From Hydractinia symbiolongicarpus (taxonomy: Eukaryota > Cnidaria > Hydrozoa > Anthoathecata > Hydractiniidae), in the NCBI RefSeq assembly GCF_029227915.1, contig NC_079883.1, forward strand, positions 11,904,001-11,968,000: a DNA stretch of 64,000 nucleotides, given 5' to 3'. Each line of letters opens with the position of its first letter. Positions within the stretch are counted from its first letter, which is position 1. Shown here piece by piece: positions 1-7,855 of the stretch. Position numbers and translations under genes: made by a program. The notes under the pieces are model-generated. The model ran no database searches, had not been told where the DNA came from, and saw only the letters and a program-made list of their open reading frames with translations.

Positions 1-1
1 G

Positions 2-283
2 AGAAAGGAAAGTTATGCTATTTACATCTACAATGTTTTGAAACAAGTTCACCCAGATGTCGGAGTTTCAAGCAAAGCTATGAGCATCATGAACTCATTT
101 GTCAACGACATCTTTGAGCGCATTGCTTCCGAAGCTTCGCGTTTGGCTCTTCAAAACAAAAAGTCGACCATCTCTTCTCGTGAAATTCAAACCGCAGTAC
201 GTCTTCTCTTGCCTGGAGAACTTGCAAAACACGCAGTCAGTGAAGGAACAAAAGCCGTCACAAAATACACAAGCAGCAAGTAA
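2..283 (+). CDS. H2B: Histone H2B, 3' part (R1)
   Basis: C-terminal 93 codons of H2B; the window opens at the third base of codon 41, so the basic N-terminal tail is off the left edge. What remains (the histone fold and the C-terminal helix ending in TKYTSSK) is identical to the R2 copy. The 3' stem-loop is at 307-322. Confidence 0.97.
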   Translation, partial: RKESYAIYIYNVLKQVHPDVGVSSKAMSIMNSFVNDIFERIASEASRLALQNKKSTISSREIQTAVRLLLPGELAKHAVSEGTKAVTKYTSSK

Positions 284-743
284 ACCAACGTCTACCAAAC
301 ACAAACGGTCTTTTTTAAGACCACACATCTTTAAAAAAACATTTACTTGGCGTCACTACAAGTTAACCGAAGTTAATAAAACTTCTAAATAATGTGCTTA
401 AGAACACTAGCCTACATTTAAAATACTTCCCCATGTGTGTGTGGATTAGCTTCACTTTTCATACGTATTATTAGCTGTACTTGCAGAAAAGACAAGTACA
501 TTGATCCATGTTATTGCTTACATTTAACTTAACCCAGCTTTTCACGGAAACACTCCCAGGCAAATTAACCCTACAAAGTATTTCTAAATTTTTTTTGTGT
601 CATATATGACATAGTATCGTATAGCAATAAATGTAACTGTGACAAGACTTTACACATTGTGTAATTTGGAAGCGTGCACAAAGTAATGTTTTAAAAGATT
701 TGTGGCTATAAAAATAGCCGTTTTTGTTGAGCAATGACAACGC

Positions 744-1100
<357 letters not shown>

Positions 1101-1578
1101 TTAACAGAATTCAGACAGCTTTAAAAAGAGGCCATAAAATTACCTACTGCTCGTGGAAACACCCTAATTAACCAATAGAGTTGCGTCATTACAAAATGTT
1201 CCGAACATTTTGTACATTTTTTTAAGTAAAACTGTAGTTTTTTTAAAAATTCGTGGTCTTAATGTTTCAGTAAGGCAATAAATTTGGCATCGTTGGAATT
1301 CGCCAAACCTTCTGCTACTTACTAAAAAAAAAAAAAGTCAAAAGCTTTTGTGTATCAGAAGATACAGCCGTTTTCCCGTAGCCAAAAAACACAGATTTTA
1401 TAAAAATGTTAAAGTAATGAGCGTAATGTCATTATGCAGCCAATCAGAAATTACTTTCTTAGCACCAATCAAATGGTTTGTTTTGAACCTTAGCTGTCAA
1501 TCAATATGAGAAATAAAACTTTGGCGCGATAGTGCATTTTAGACCGTCTTGTGTATCCGTACTACATCGACTTCTTAA

Positions 1579-1992
<414 letters not shown>

Positions 1993-2353
1993 GCATCTTA
2001 CCAAACAAAAAACGGCTATTTTTATAGCCACACATCCATAAAAAATATTACGGCTAGCTTTTTATATCAAACTTTGTCCTGCTTTCTGTTTAAATTTTAT
2101 GCTACATAAAAATTTTATGCTACATAAAGTTTGACAATGTTAAAAATATGAAGGGCAAGAAAAGTAAAAGCAAGAAAATAAGAAATTTAAAAACGAAAAT
2201 ACTTAAACTTAGGGAATCTAATCTTAAATTTACTCTTTTTTAACTGTTTAAGTGACTTAAACAAGTTTAACTTTGTACCAAGATAATGTTTTTTTGTAAA
2301 TGTGTGGCTATAAAAATAGCCGTTTGTTAATGTAATAGCCAGATACACACAAA

Positions 2354-2474
2354 TTATTTTTTTGCGGTCTTCTTTGCTGCCTTTTTGGGAGTCTTTTTGA
2401 CCTTCTTTGCTGCAGGTTTTTTAGCAACAGGCTTCTTTGTGGGTTTCTTAGCTGCTGGTTTCTTAGCCGAGGCT
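2354..2474 (-). pseudogene. H1 tail fragment (R1)
   Basis: Codons 145-183 and the stop of H1, with the normal H1 3' stem-loop still present at 2306-2321. The upstream 144 codons, including the whole winged-helix domain, and the promoter are gone. The fragment is joined at 2474/2475 to an internal piece of H2A in a different frame, so no H1 tail can be made from it by simple read-through. Confidence 0.95.
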
Positions 2475-2646
2475 AATCCTAGCTTTTTTGTTGTCTCTTG
2501 CTGCGTTACCAGCCAACTCCAATATCTCAGCAGATAAATATTCCAAGACGGCTGCTAAGTAAACTGGTGCTCCAGATCCAATTCGGTTAGCATAGTGCCC
2601 TCTACGAAGGAATCTATGCACTCTACCGACTGGAAATTGAAGTCCA
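2475..2646 (-). pseudogene. H2A internal fragment (R1)
   Basis: 172 bp encoding H2A residues 22-78 (from GLQFPVGR through DNKKARI). The N-terminal tail, start codon and leader are lost by a 114-bp deletion, and the C-terminal third, with the docking domain, by the large deletion. An open frame runs from 2759 to 2463, but its first ~38 residues come from promoter sequence and it ends SLG-stop three codons into the H1 part. It has no native start and is most likely untranslated. Confidence 0.95.
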
Positions 2647-2780
2647 AGTGTTAACGAAATAAACTTTACTCGTTTTTTCATCATAAAAATAGGATCGAAA
2701 TCATGTTTTTTTAACCAATCATAATTAAGTATTAAACAAAAGATTTTTTTTTTAACCAATTAAATTGCGTATCGGCGTTT

Positions 2781-2800
2781 TCGGATCGAATTCGATCCGA
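2781..2800. promoter_or_regulatory. 20-bp perfect palindrome in the H2A-H2B promoter
   Basis: TCGGATCGAATTCGATCCGA, fully self-complementary, 79-98 bp before the H2B start and 10 bp upstream of the TATA box. Copies start at 8620, 14472, 17472, 23324, 29176, 35028, 40880, 46732, 52583, 58130 and 63982 (last base cut off). A dimeric factor is a reasonable guess; none can be named. Confidence 0.65.
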
Positions 2801-2810
2801 TTTTTTTACT

Positions 2811-2816
2811 TATAAA
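2811..2816 (+). promoter_or_regulatory. TATA box of H2B
   Basis: TATAAA, 63-68 bp before the ATG, which would put the mRNA start about 35-40 bp before the ATG. Conserved before every H2B in the window. Confidence 0.8.
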
Positions 2817-2878
2817 CAAAAAGTTTTGACTTGCAGTTTAATGCTTATTTACAAGTTAAGTAGCAAAAATTTTTAACC

Positions 2879-3283
2879 ATGTCTGACGCAGCAGCTAAAG
2901 GAGGAAAACAGGCACCTAAAGTAGCCAAGAAAGGTGAAAAAAGAGCCGGCAAAAAAGGAGGAAAGATTGGTGGAACTGGTGAAAAGAAACGCAAGAGAAA
3001 GAGAAAGGAAAGTTATGCTATTTACATCTACAATGTTTTGAAACAAGTTCACCCAGATGTCGGAGTTTCAAGCAAAGCTATGAGCATCATGAACTCATTT
3101 GTCAACGACATCTTTGAGCGCATTGCTTCCGAAGCTTCGCGTTTGGCTCTTCAAAACAAAAAGTCGACCATCTCTTCTCGTGAAATTCAAACCGCAGTAC
3201 GTCTTCTCTTGCCTGGAGAACTTGCAAAACACGCAGTCAGTGAAGGAACAAAAGCCGTCACAAAATACACAAGCAGCAAGTAA
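2879..3283 (+). CDS. H2B: Histone H2B (R2, reference copy)
   Basis: Core histone of 134 residues; pairs with H2A and forms two of the eight subunits of the nucleosome. Residues 1-44 form a tail rich in Lys and Gly, followed by the histone fold from about [16 protein letters not shown] onward, and the C-terminal helix from about 112, ending AVTKYTSSK. The motif [27 protein letters not shown] is the family signature region. The start is fixed by the [10 protein letters not shown] tail and by a TATAAA box 68 bp upstream. No intron. The 3' stem-loop at 3307-3322 marks a replication-dependent gene. H2A lies divergently upstream in complete units; here the upstream partner is the R1 scar. Confidence 0.98.
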   Translation: MSDAAAKGGKQAPKVAKKGEKRAGKKGGKIGGTGEKKRKRKRKESYAIYIYNVLKQVHPDVGVSSKAMSIMNSFVNDIFERIASEASRLALQNKKSTISSREIQTAVRLLLPGELAKHAVSEGTKAVTKYTSSK

Positions 3284-3306
3284 ACCAACGTCTACCAAAC
3301 ACAAAC

Positions 3307-3322
3307 GGTCTTTTTTAAGACC
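3307..3322 (+). terminator. Histone 3' stem-loop of H2B
   Basis: GGTCTTTTTTAAGACC: 6-bp stem with a four-base T loop, followed by ACACA, 24 bp past the H2B stop. It fits the metazoan histone mRNA stem-loop, the site for stem-loop binding protein and non-polyadenylated 3' end formation. Its stem sequence differs from that of the other four histone genes. Copies lie 428 bp after each H2B start. Confidence 0.93.
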
Positions 3323-3597
3323 ACACATCTTTAAAAAAACATTTACTTGGCGTCACTACAAGTTAACCGAAGTTAATAAAACTTCTAAATAATGTGCTTA
3401 AGAACACTAGCCTACATTTAAAATACTTCCCCATGTGTGTGTGGATTAGCTTCACTTTTCATACGTATTATTAGCTGTACTTGCAGAAAAGACAAGTACA
3501 TTGATCCATGTTATTGCTTACATTTAACTTAACCCAGCTTTTCACGGAAACACTCCCAGGCAAATTAACCCTACAAAGTATTTCTAAATTTTTTTTG

Positions 3598-3611
3598 TGT
3601 CATATATGACA
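3598..3611. repeat. 14-bp perfect palindrome
   Basis: TGTCATATATGACA in the H2B-H4 spacer, about 93 bp beyond the H4 stem-loop. Function unknown; it could be a protein site or chance in AT-rich DNA. Conserved in every unit. Confidence 0.5.
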
Positions 3612-3703
3612 TAGTATCGTATAGCAATAAATGTAACTGTGACAAGACTTTACACATTGTGTAATTTGGAAGCGTGCACAAAGTAATGTTTTAAAAGATT
3701 TGT

Positions 3704-3719
3704 GGCTATAAAAATAGCC
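3704..3719 (-). terminator. Histone 3' stem-loop of H4
   Basis: Minus-strand GGCTATTTTTATAGCC, 24 bp past the H4 stop: 6-bp stem, loop of four T. Same sequence as the stem-loops of H3, H1 and H2A. Copies lie 825-840 bp from each H2B start. Confidence 0.93.
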
Positions 3720-3743
3720 GTTTTTGTTGAGCAATGACAACGC

Positions 3744-4100
<357 letters not shown>

Positions 4101-4189
4101 TTAACAGAATTCAGACAGCTTTAAAAAGAGGCCATAAAATTACCTACTGCTCGTGGAAACACCCTAATTAACCAATAGAGTTGCGTCAT

Positions 4190-4214
4190 TACAAAATGTT
4201 CCGAACATTTTGTA
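4190..4214. promoter_or_regulatory. Inverted repeat in the H4-H3 promoter
   Basis: Arms TACAAAATGTTC and GAACATTTTGTA, 12 bp each, separated by a single C. Lies about 135-160 bp upstream of H4 on its promoter side. A near-perfect palindrome of this size is a plausible site for a dimeric protein; no factor can be named. Present in all twelve units. Confidence 0.55.
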
Positions 4215-4519
4215 CATTTTTTTAAGTAAAACTGTAGTTTTTTTAAAAATTCGTGGTCTTAATGTTTCAGTAAGGCAATAAATTTGGCATCGTTGGAATT
4301 CGCCAAACCTTCTGCTACTTACTAAAAAAAAAAAAAGTCAAAAGCTTTTGTGTATCAGAAGATACAGCCGTTTTCCCGTAGCCAAAAAACACAGATTTTA
4401 TAAAAATGTTAAAGTAATGAGCGTAATGTCATTATGCAGCCAATCAGAAATTACTTTCTTAGCACCAATCAAATGGTTTGTTTTGAACCTTAGCTGTCAA
4501 TCAATATGAGAAATAAAAC

Positions 4520-4529
4520 TTTGGCGCGA
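4520..4529 (+). promoter_or_regulatory. E2F-like element upstream of H3
   Basis: TTTGGCGCGA, 53-62 bp before the H3 start, matching the core of the E2F consensus TTTSGCGCSAAA. The same ten bases occur in the H1 promoter. Copies start at 1520, 10359, 16211, 19211, 25063, 30915, 36767, 42619, 48471, 54322 and 59869. A role in S-phase expression is inferred. Confidence 0.6.
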
Positions 4530-4578
4530 TAGTGCATTTTAGACCGTCTTGTGTATCCGTACTACATCGACTTCTTAA

Positions 4579-4992
<414 letters not shown>

Positions 4993-5013
4993 GCATCTTA
5001 CCAAACAAAAAAC

Positions 5014-5029
5014 GGCTATTTTTATAGCC
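5014..5029 (+). terminator. Histone 3' stem-loop of H3
   Basis: GGCTATTTTTATAGCC followed by ACACA, 21 bp past the H3 stop. Perfect 6-bp stem with a TTTT loop. Copies lie 2135-2150 bp from each H2B start. Confidence 0.93.
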
Positions 5030-5091
5030 ACACATCCATAAAAAATATTACGGCTAGCTTTTTATATCAAACTTTGTCCTGCTTTCTGTTT

Positions 5092-5127
5092 AAATTTTAT
5101 GCTACATAAAAATTTTATGCTACATAA
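5092..5127. repeat. 18-bp direct repeat, two copies
   Basis: AAATTTTATGCTACATAA occurs twice head to tail in the H3-H1 spacer. It is present in every unit, so it predates the amplification of the array. Probably neutral. Confidence 0.8.
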
Positions 5128-5305
5128 AGTTTGACAATGTTAAAAATATGAAGGGCAAGAAAAGTAAAAGCAAGAAAATAAGAAATTTAAAAACGAAAAT
5201 ACTTAAACTTAGGGAATCTAATCTTAAATTTACTCTTTTTTAACTGTTTAAGTGACTTAAACAAGTTTAACTTTGTACCAAGATAATGTTTTTTTGTAAA
5301 TGTGT

Positions 5306-5321
5306 GGCTATAAAAATAGCC
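5306..5321 (-). terminator. Histone 3' stem-loop of H1
   Basis: Minus-strand GGCTATTTTTATAGCC, 32 bp past the H1 stop. Shows that H1 too is a replication-dependent, stem-loop gene. Copies lie 2427-2442 bp from each H2B start; the R5 copy has one changed loop base. Confidence 0.93.
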
Positions 5322-5353
5322 GTTTGTTAGTGTAATAGCCAGATACACACAAA

Positions 5354-5905
5354 TTATTTTTTTGCGGTCTTCTTTGCTGCCTTTTTGGGAGTCTTTTTGA
5401 CCTTCTTTGCTGCAGGTTTTTTAGCAACAGGCTTCTTTGTGGGTTTCTTAGCTGCTGGTTTCTTAGCCGAGGCTTTCTTTGTGGCAGGCTTCTTTGCTGC
5501 TTTCTTTGGCGTGCTCTTCTTTGCTGGCTTCTTTTTTGGTGTACTTTTCTTTGCAGTAGGCTTCTTTGCCGTTGGCTTTTTTGCTGCGGCCTTTTTCTTA
5601 GGTTTTTCTTTTTTTACCTGACCTAGCTTGAATGATCCAGAAGCACCAGTGCCTTTAGTTTGAATCAAATCGCCTGATGTTACTCCTCGTTTAAGAGCCA
5701 TTTTCAGATGATGATCTGAGTTTTCAGCAACTTTGTAATTTGCATGAATATATTTTGTAATAGCTTGGCGAGATGAACCACCGCGTTCCTTTAGGGTAGC
5801 GATAGCAGCCTTGATCATGTCCACATATTTAGGGTGATCAGCTGTCTTCTTTGCAGCAGGTTTCTTCTTGGGTGCGATTTTCTTTGGAGAAGCTGCTTCA
5901 CTCAT
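5354..5905 (-). CDS. H1: Linker histone H1 (R2, reference copy)
   Basis: 183 residues from the ATG at 5905, which opens MSEAASPKK as expected for H1; an in-frame ATG nine codons upstream (5932) gives an unlikely MDCCKKTLK leader. Residues 1-22 form a short basic tail, 24-94 the winged-helix globular domain ([20 protein letters not shown] ... GASGSFKL), and 97-183 a Lys/Ala/Pro tail with repeated AKKP, TPKK and PTAKK blocks. It binds linker DNA at the nucleosome dyad and compacts chromatin. The stem-loop at 5306-5321 and a perfect E2F-type site at 6049-6060 point to S-phase expression. Convergent with H3. Confidence 0.96.
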   Translation of the reverse strand: MSEAASPKKIAPKKKPAAKKTADHPKYVDMIKAAIATLKERGGSSRQAITKYIHANYKVAENSDHHLKMALKRGVTSGDLIQTKGTGASGSFKLGQVKKEKPKKKAAAKKPTAKKPTAKKSTPKKKPAKKSTPKKAAKKPATKKASAKKPAAKKPTKKPVAKKPAAKKVKKTPKKAAKKTAKK

Positions 5906-6484
5906 TTTTAATGTTTTCTTACAACAATCCAACGATAAACGATGCTTGTTATCACAGTAGAAGTATACTAAACATTACCGTGTAAATGAGATATAATTTA
6001 AGACGGTGCGAAGTATGCGGACGTAAAAGTACCACTCCCGGGAATTGATTTGGCGCGAAAACAGAAATGTGTGTTTCTGTACATCGTATAATGTCCGTTT
6101 TGGGTGCCGCGACTATGCGAAAGCATGTTAATTTTTATTTGTAGTACGACGCAATAGTCTGCAAGAGAAGCTGCTGGAGTTTGAGGTCTTCAGCATTACA
6201 TCTAGTCTGTTAATTTGGGCTTCTTCCGCGCTCGTGTTAGGATTTTCATAAAGCGTTCTTTGGTTTGCGTTGCGTATGTCGGCCTACATCATCGACACGG
6301 CCTGTTTCCGGCTATTAGGAGCAATTCATATATTGGGCACTGCGTTTCGACTTTTTTATTAGACCACAGTAAAAAAATTCACTCACAGAAGTCCCTTTCT
6401 TTCATGGCTACAAACACGAAGAATTCTGTCGTAAGTAAAACGAATGCGCAAGCCAAAATGACGATGGGGCGAAGTCATAAGCAT
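5906..6484. promoter_or_regulatory. H1 promoter and H1-tRNA spacer (reference)
   Basis: 579 bp. The left part is the H1 promoter, with TTTGGCGCGAAA at 6049-6060 and an AT-rich TATA-like stretch around 5988-5996 (minus). From about 6000 rightward the sequence becomes clearly richer in G+C than the histone spacers. Open frames here overlap the tRNA or lack histone-like or other recognisable content, and I regard them as chance. No other RNA gene could be recognised. Confidence 0.65.
6049..6060. promoter_or_regulatory. E2F consensus site in the H1 promoter
   Basis: TTTGGCGCGAAA, an exact match to the E2F consensus TTTSGCGCSAAA, 144-155 bp upstream of the H1 start. E2F/DP drives S-phase genes in animals. 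Copies start at 11888, 20740, 26592, 32444, 38296, 44148, 50000, 55851 and 61398; absent from the two short units. Confidence 0.7.
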
Positions 6485-6557
6485 GGCCCTGTGGCCCAAT
6501 GGATAAGGCATCTGACTACGAATCAGGGGATTCCAGGTTCGACTCCTGGCAGGGTCG
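6485..6557 (+). tRNA. trnR-ACG: tRNA-Arg (anticodon ACG) (R2, reference copy)
   Basis: 73-nt cloverleaf. Acceptor GGCCCTG pairs with CAGGGTC (one G-T); discriminator G. The anticodon arm TCTGA-CTACGAA-TCAGG places ACG at 34-36, read as ICG for CGU, CGC and CGA. T arm CCAGG-TTCGACT-CCTGG is perfect. Internal promoters are clear: A box TGGCCCAATGG and B box GGTTCGACTCC. No intron. The first run of four or more T downstream is about 200 bp away (6759-6763), so the usual polymerase III stop is missing close by. Confidence 0.95.
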
Positions 6558-6736
6558 CACTGTCGCATTTCGGCTGCATGGTCTACTGTGTAACGCGCGC
6601 GCACGTTCTGGCGTAATGCGTTGATAAACGGAATGTACGCAGACATATTGGAAAGTAATATCACGCACTTAGTATCGTCGCCTTTGTTAGCATTCATGTA
6701 AGTTACCATCCACTCGCTACAGTCGCTCTCCATCCT

Positions 6737-6763
6737 ACGGCTAAATCAACAGCCGTGATTTTT
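6737..6763 (+). terminator. Hairpin plus T5, possible distal stop for the tRNA
   Basis: 6-bp stem ACGGCT/AGCCGT with an 8-nt loop, then GA and five T. It is the first T run of four or more after the tRNA, 200 bp on. It might end tRNA read-through or be chance; eukaryotic polymerase III needs the T run, not the hairpin. Confidence 0.35.
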
Positions 6764-6825
6764 ACTATGTCGCCGTCCATCCGTACGCGGTGACAGTTGT
6801 AAGCTTTACAGTAACGTGACATGCT

Positions 6826-6839
6826 CCACAAGCAGTTAC
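6826..6839 (+). promoter_or_regulatory. Candidate PSE of U2 snRNA
   Basis: CCACAAGCAGTTAC begins 54 bp before the U2 start. Nearly the same sequence begins 57 bp before U1 (CCACAAGCATTAAC). Position and sharing fit the proximal sequence element bound by SNAPc at snRNA genes. Confidence 0.65.
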
Positions 6840-6879
6840 GGTGTGTGGACGATGCCTATCATGGCAACGCTTGTTCTTT

Positions 6880-7066
6880 ATCGCTTCTCGGCCTAATGGC
6901 TAAGATCAAGTGTAGTATCTGTTCTTATCAGTTTAATATCTGGTAGGCCATTCTCTGAATGGTCAGTATATTAATCTGATTTTTGGCCTTGGGTCATGGA
7001 GGTGGATTCATTCACGCCGTGACCACGGGTTGCCTTGGTGTTGCACTATTACCGATGGCGGCCCAC
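6880..7066 (+). ncRNA. U2: U2 snRNA (R2, reference copy)
   Basis: Spliceosomal U2, about 187 nt, the usual size. The 5' part ATCGCTTCTCGGCC-TAAT-GGCTAAGATCAAG forms stem I; GTAGTA at 6912-6917 is the branch-point recognition sequence, within a run nearly identical to human U2. Stem II follows, then the Sm site ATTTTTGG at 6979-6986. A 3' hairpin with stem TTGGT/ACCGA (GCC/GGC extension) and loop around GTTGCACT is the expected U2A'/U2B'' site. It pairs with the intron branch site during splicing. The 3' end is set by homology and may be off by a few bases. Confidence 0.96.
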
Positions 7067-7067
7067 A

Positions 7068-7089
7068 TAAGCAATAAAAGAATAATAGC
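7068..7089 (+). promoter_or_regulatory. Candidate 3' box of U2
   Basis: TAAGCAATAAAAGAATAATAGC starts just after the U2 3' end (motif core TAAG..AAAAGAAT). A similar run follows U1 at 7425. Such AAA-rich 3' boxes direct Integrator-dependent 3' end formation of snRNAs; the match is to this pair, not to a strict consensus. Confidence 0.4.
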
Positions 7090-7199
7090 AGTCCTCTTTC
7101 CGACGGCACTCTGCATAGTCTACGGCGGGAACAAAACGCGTACACTGGGGGAGAATACAGCCTATGCCCCGCGACACGGCAGTTTATAACACACTCAAG

Positions 7200-7213
7200 C
7201 CACAAGCATTAAC
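7200..7213 (+). promoter_or_regulatory. Candidate PSE of U1 snRNA
   Basis: CCACAAGCATTAAC begins 57 bp before the U1 start. See the U2 element at 6826: the first nine bases are the same and the rest nearly so. The U2-U1 spacer is only 190 bp, so each gene seems to have its own promoter. Confidence 0.65.
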
Positions 7214-7256
7214 AAACTTTGAAGGGTACCCTCATGCTACGGTGCAGTTCCAACTC

Positions 7257-7420
7257 ATACTTACCTGACGGGGAAGTAAAGACTGATCAATGAGGGTTTT
7301 CTTCCAGAGTGAGGCTCTTGCATTGCACTACGCTTGGGCTGACCTCTGCGATTACTGCAAACGTCAGTAACTCGACCGTACAATTTCTGGTAGTGGGGGC
7401 CTGCGTCCGCGCTCGCCCCC
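7257..7420 (+). ncRNA. U1: U1 snRNA (R2, reference copy)
   Basis: Spliceosomal U1, about 164 nt. ATACTTACCTG at 7257-7267 is the invariant 5' splice-site recognition end. Stem-loop II shows the U1A loop ATTGCAC (7322-7328). Stem-loop III is TTACTG/CAGTAA. The Sm site is AATTTCTGG (7382-7390), as in other invertebrates, and stem IV is GC-rich (GGGGGC ... GCCCCC). It pairs with 5' splice sites in the nucleus. Same strand as U2, 190 bp downstream. The 3' end is by homology. Confidence 0.96.
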
Positions 7421-7735
7421 TCCTTAAGTCAAAATGAATGAGCTTAGAAAAGTTGCGCGGCCAAATGTCGGTGGTGACTTAAACGCTAAGGTAAAACCTC
7501 GCTTGGCTGTTACGAAACGTGATTGCGATATAAGTCCTCGGAAGGCGGCGGAATTTTATTTTATTTGCCATTCCGTCAGGGTTATTGGATGATCGGCAAT
7601 AGATCGAGTTTGTATGCATTTGAAAGCTCTTTTTTCTCGTACTATCACCTGAAAATGTCATAGGAAACACTTTCAACAACCGCCACGTTCCTTAATTGTT
7701 ATAACAAGAAATATATCACAGCAAATGAAAATGAA
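7421..7735. other. U1-5S spacer (reference)
   Basis: 315 bp. Starts with the candidate U1 3' box. Two overlapping minus-strand AATAAA signals lie at 7555-7565. Near 7650 R2 has a single AAAATGTCATAGG, where all other long units have two 13-bp copies (for example 13491-13516 in R3). I looked here for a spliced-leader or other snRNA and could not support one. Confidence 0.7.
7425..7443 (+). promoter_or_regulatory. Candidate 3' box of U1
   Basis: TAAGTCAAAATGAATGAGC a few bases after the U1 end; resembles the run after U2 (TAAG, A-run, GAAT, AGC in the same order). Confidence 0.4.
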
Positions 7736-7855
7736 AAGCCTACGACACCGGGAGTTCCCAGGCGGTCCCCCATCCAAGTACTATCCCGGCCCGACGATGC
7801 TTAACTTCCGTGATCAGACGAGAACGGGTGTGTTCATCGTGGTATGGCCGTAGAC
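7736..7855 (-). rRNA. 5S rRNA: 5S ribosomal RNA (R2, reference copy)
   Basis: 120 nt on the minus strand, the exact usual length, from GTCTACGGCCATACCAC to GTCGTAGGCTT. The internal control region for TFIIIA is intact: box A around 50-63 (AGTTAAGCATCGTC) and box C around 81-99 (GGATGGGGGACCGCCTGGG). Ends pair as helix I (GTCTACGGC with GTCGTAGGC). The transcript runs into TTTTCATTTTC, a proper polymerase III stop. Read in the same direction as H2A, downstream of it. Confidence 0.97.

Larger units (their letters stand above)
3284..3743. other. H2B-H4 convergent 3' spacer (reference)
   Basis: 460 bp of A+T-rich sequence between two facing 3' ends. It holds the H2B stem-loop (3307-3322), the H4 stem-loop (3704-3719, minus) and a perfect 14-bp palindrome TGTCATATATGACA at 3598-3611. 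No further gene is visible. The same spacer occurs in all twelve units. Confidence 0.85.
4993..5353. other. H3-H1 convergent 3' spacer (reference)
   Basis: 361 bp, A+T-rich. Contains the H3 stem-loop (5014-5029), a two-copy 18-bp direct repeat (5092-5127) and the H1 stem-loop (5306-5321, minus). Nothing else gene-like is visible. Confidence 0.85.
6558..6879. other. tRNA-U2 spacer (reference)
   Basis: 322 bp. Contains a small hairpin, ACGGCT/AGCCGT at 6737-6756, followed by TTTTT at 6759-6763, which is the first plausible polymerase III stop after the tRNA. The right end is the U2 promoter with a candidate PSE at 6826-6839. Open frames crossing this spacer overlap the tRNA and look spurious. 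Confidence 0.65.

Noticed and set aside
4323-4335. 13-A run as a retroposed poly(A) tail
   Set aside because: Identical in all units, no adjacent target-site duplication or processed gene; a simple A tract within the H4-H3 promoter.
5385-5621. Phe/Ala-rich hydrophobic frame opposite the H1 tail
   Set aside because: Antisense image of Lys/Ala/Pro repeats, not a membrane protein.
5905-5932. Upstream in-frame ATG for H1 (MDCCKKTLK leader)
   Set aside because: MSEAASPKK at 5905 is a typical H1 start; the nine-residue leader has no family support and probably lies in the 5' UTR.
5906-6484. Search for U4, U5 or U6 snRNA in the remaining spacers
   Set aside because: None of their diagnostic sequences (U5 loop, U6 ACAGAGA, U4 stem) was found on either strand.
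6215-6733. Open frames on both strands across the H1-tRNA-U2 region
   Set aside because: They contain the tRNA cloverleaf, match no family I know, and are explained by the RNA genes and chance.
6983-7205. Open frames over U2 and the U2-U1 spacer
   Set aside because: Most of the left one is U2 snRNA; no protein-like features.
7479-7679. 66-codon frame present only in R2
   Set aside because: Created by the absence of the 13-bp duplication; lies in a spacer and is broken in every other unit.
7421-7735. Possible spliced-leader or U7-like RNA between U1 and 5S
   Set aside because: AAG-GTAAAA and an AATTTTATTTTATTTG stretch look faintly like a donor and Sm site, and GCTCTTTT like U7, but there is no PSE-like motif or convincing fold.
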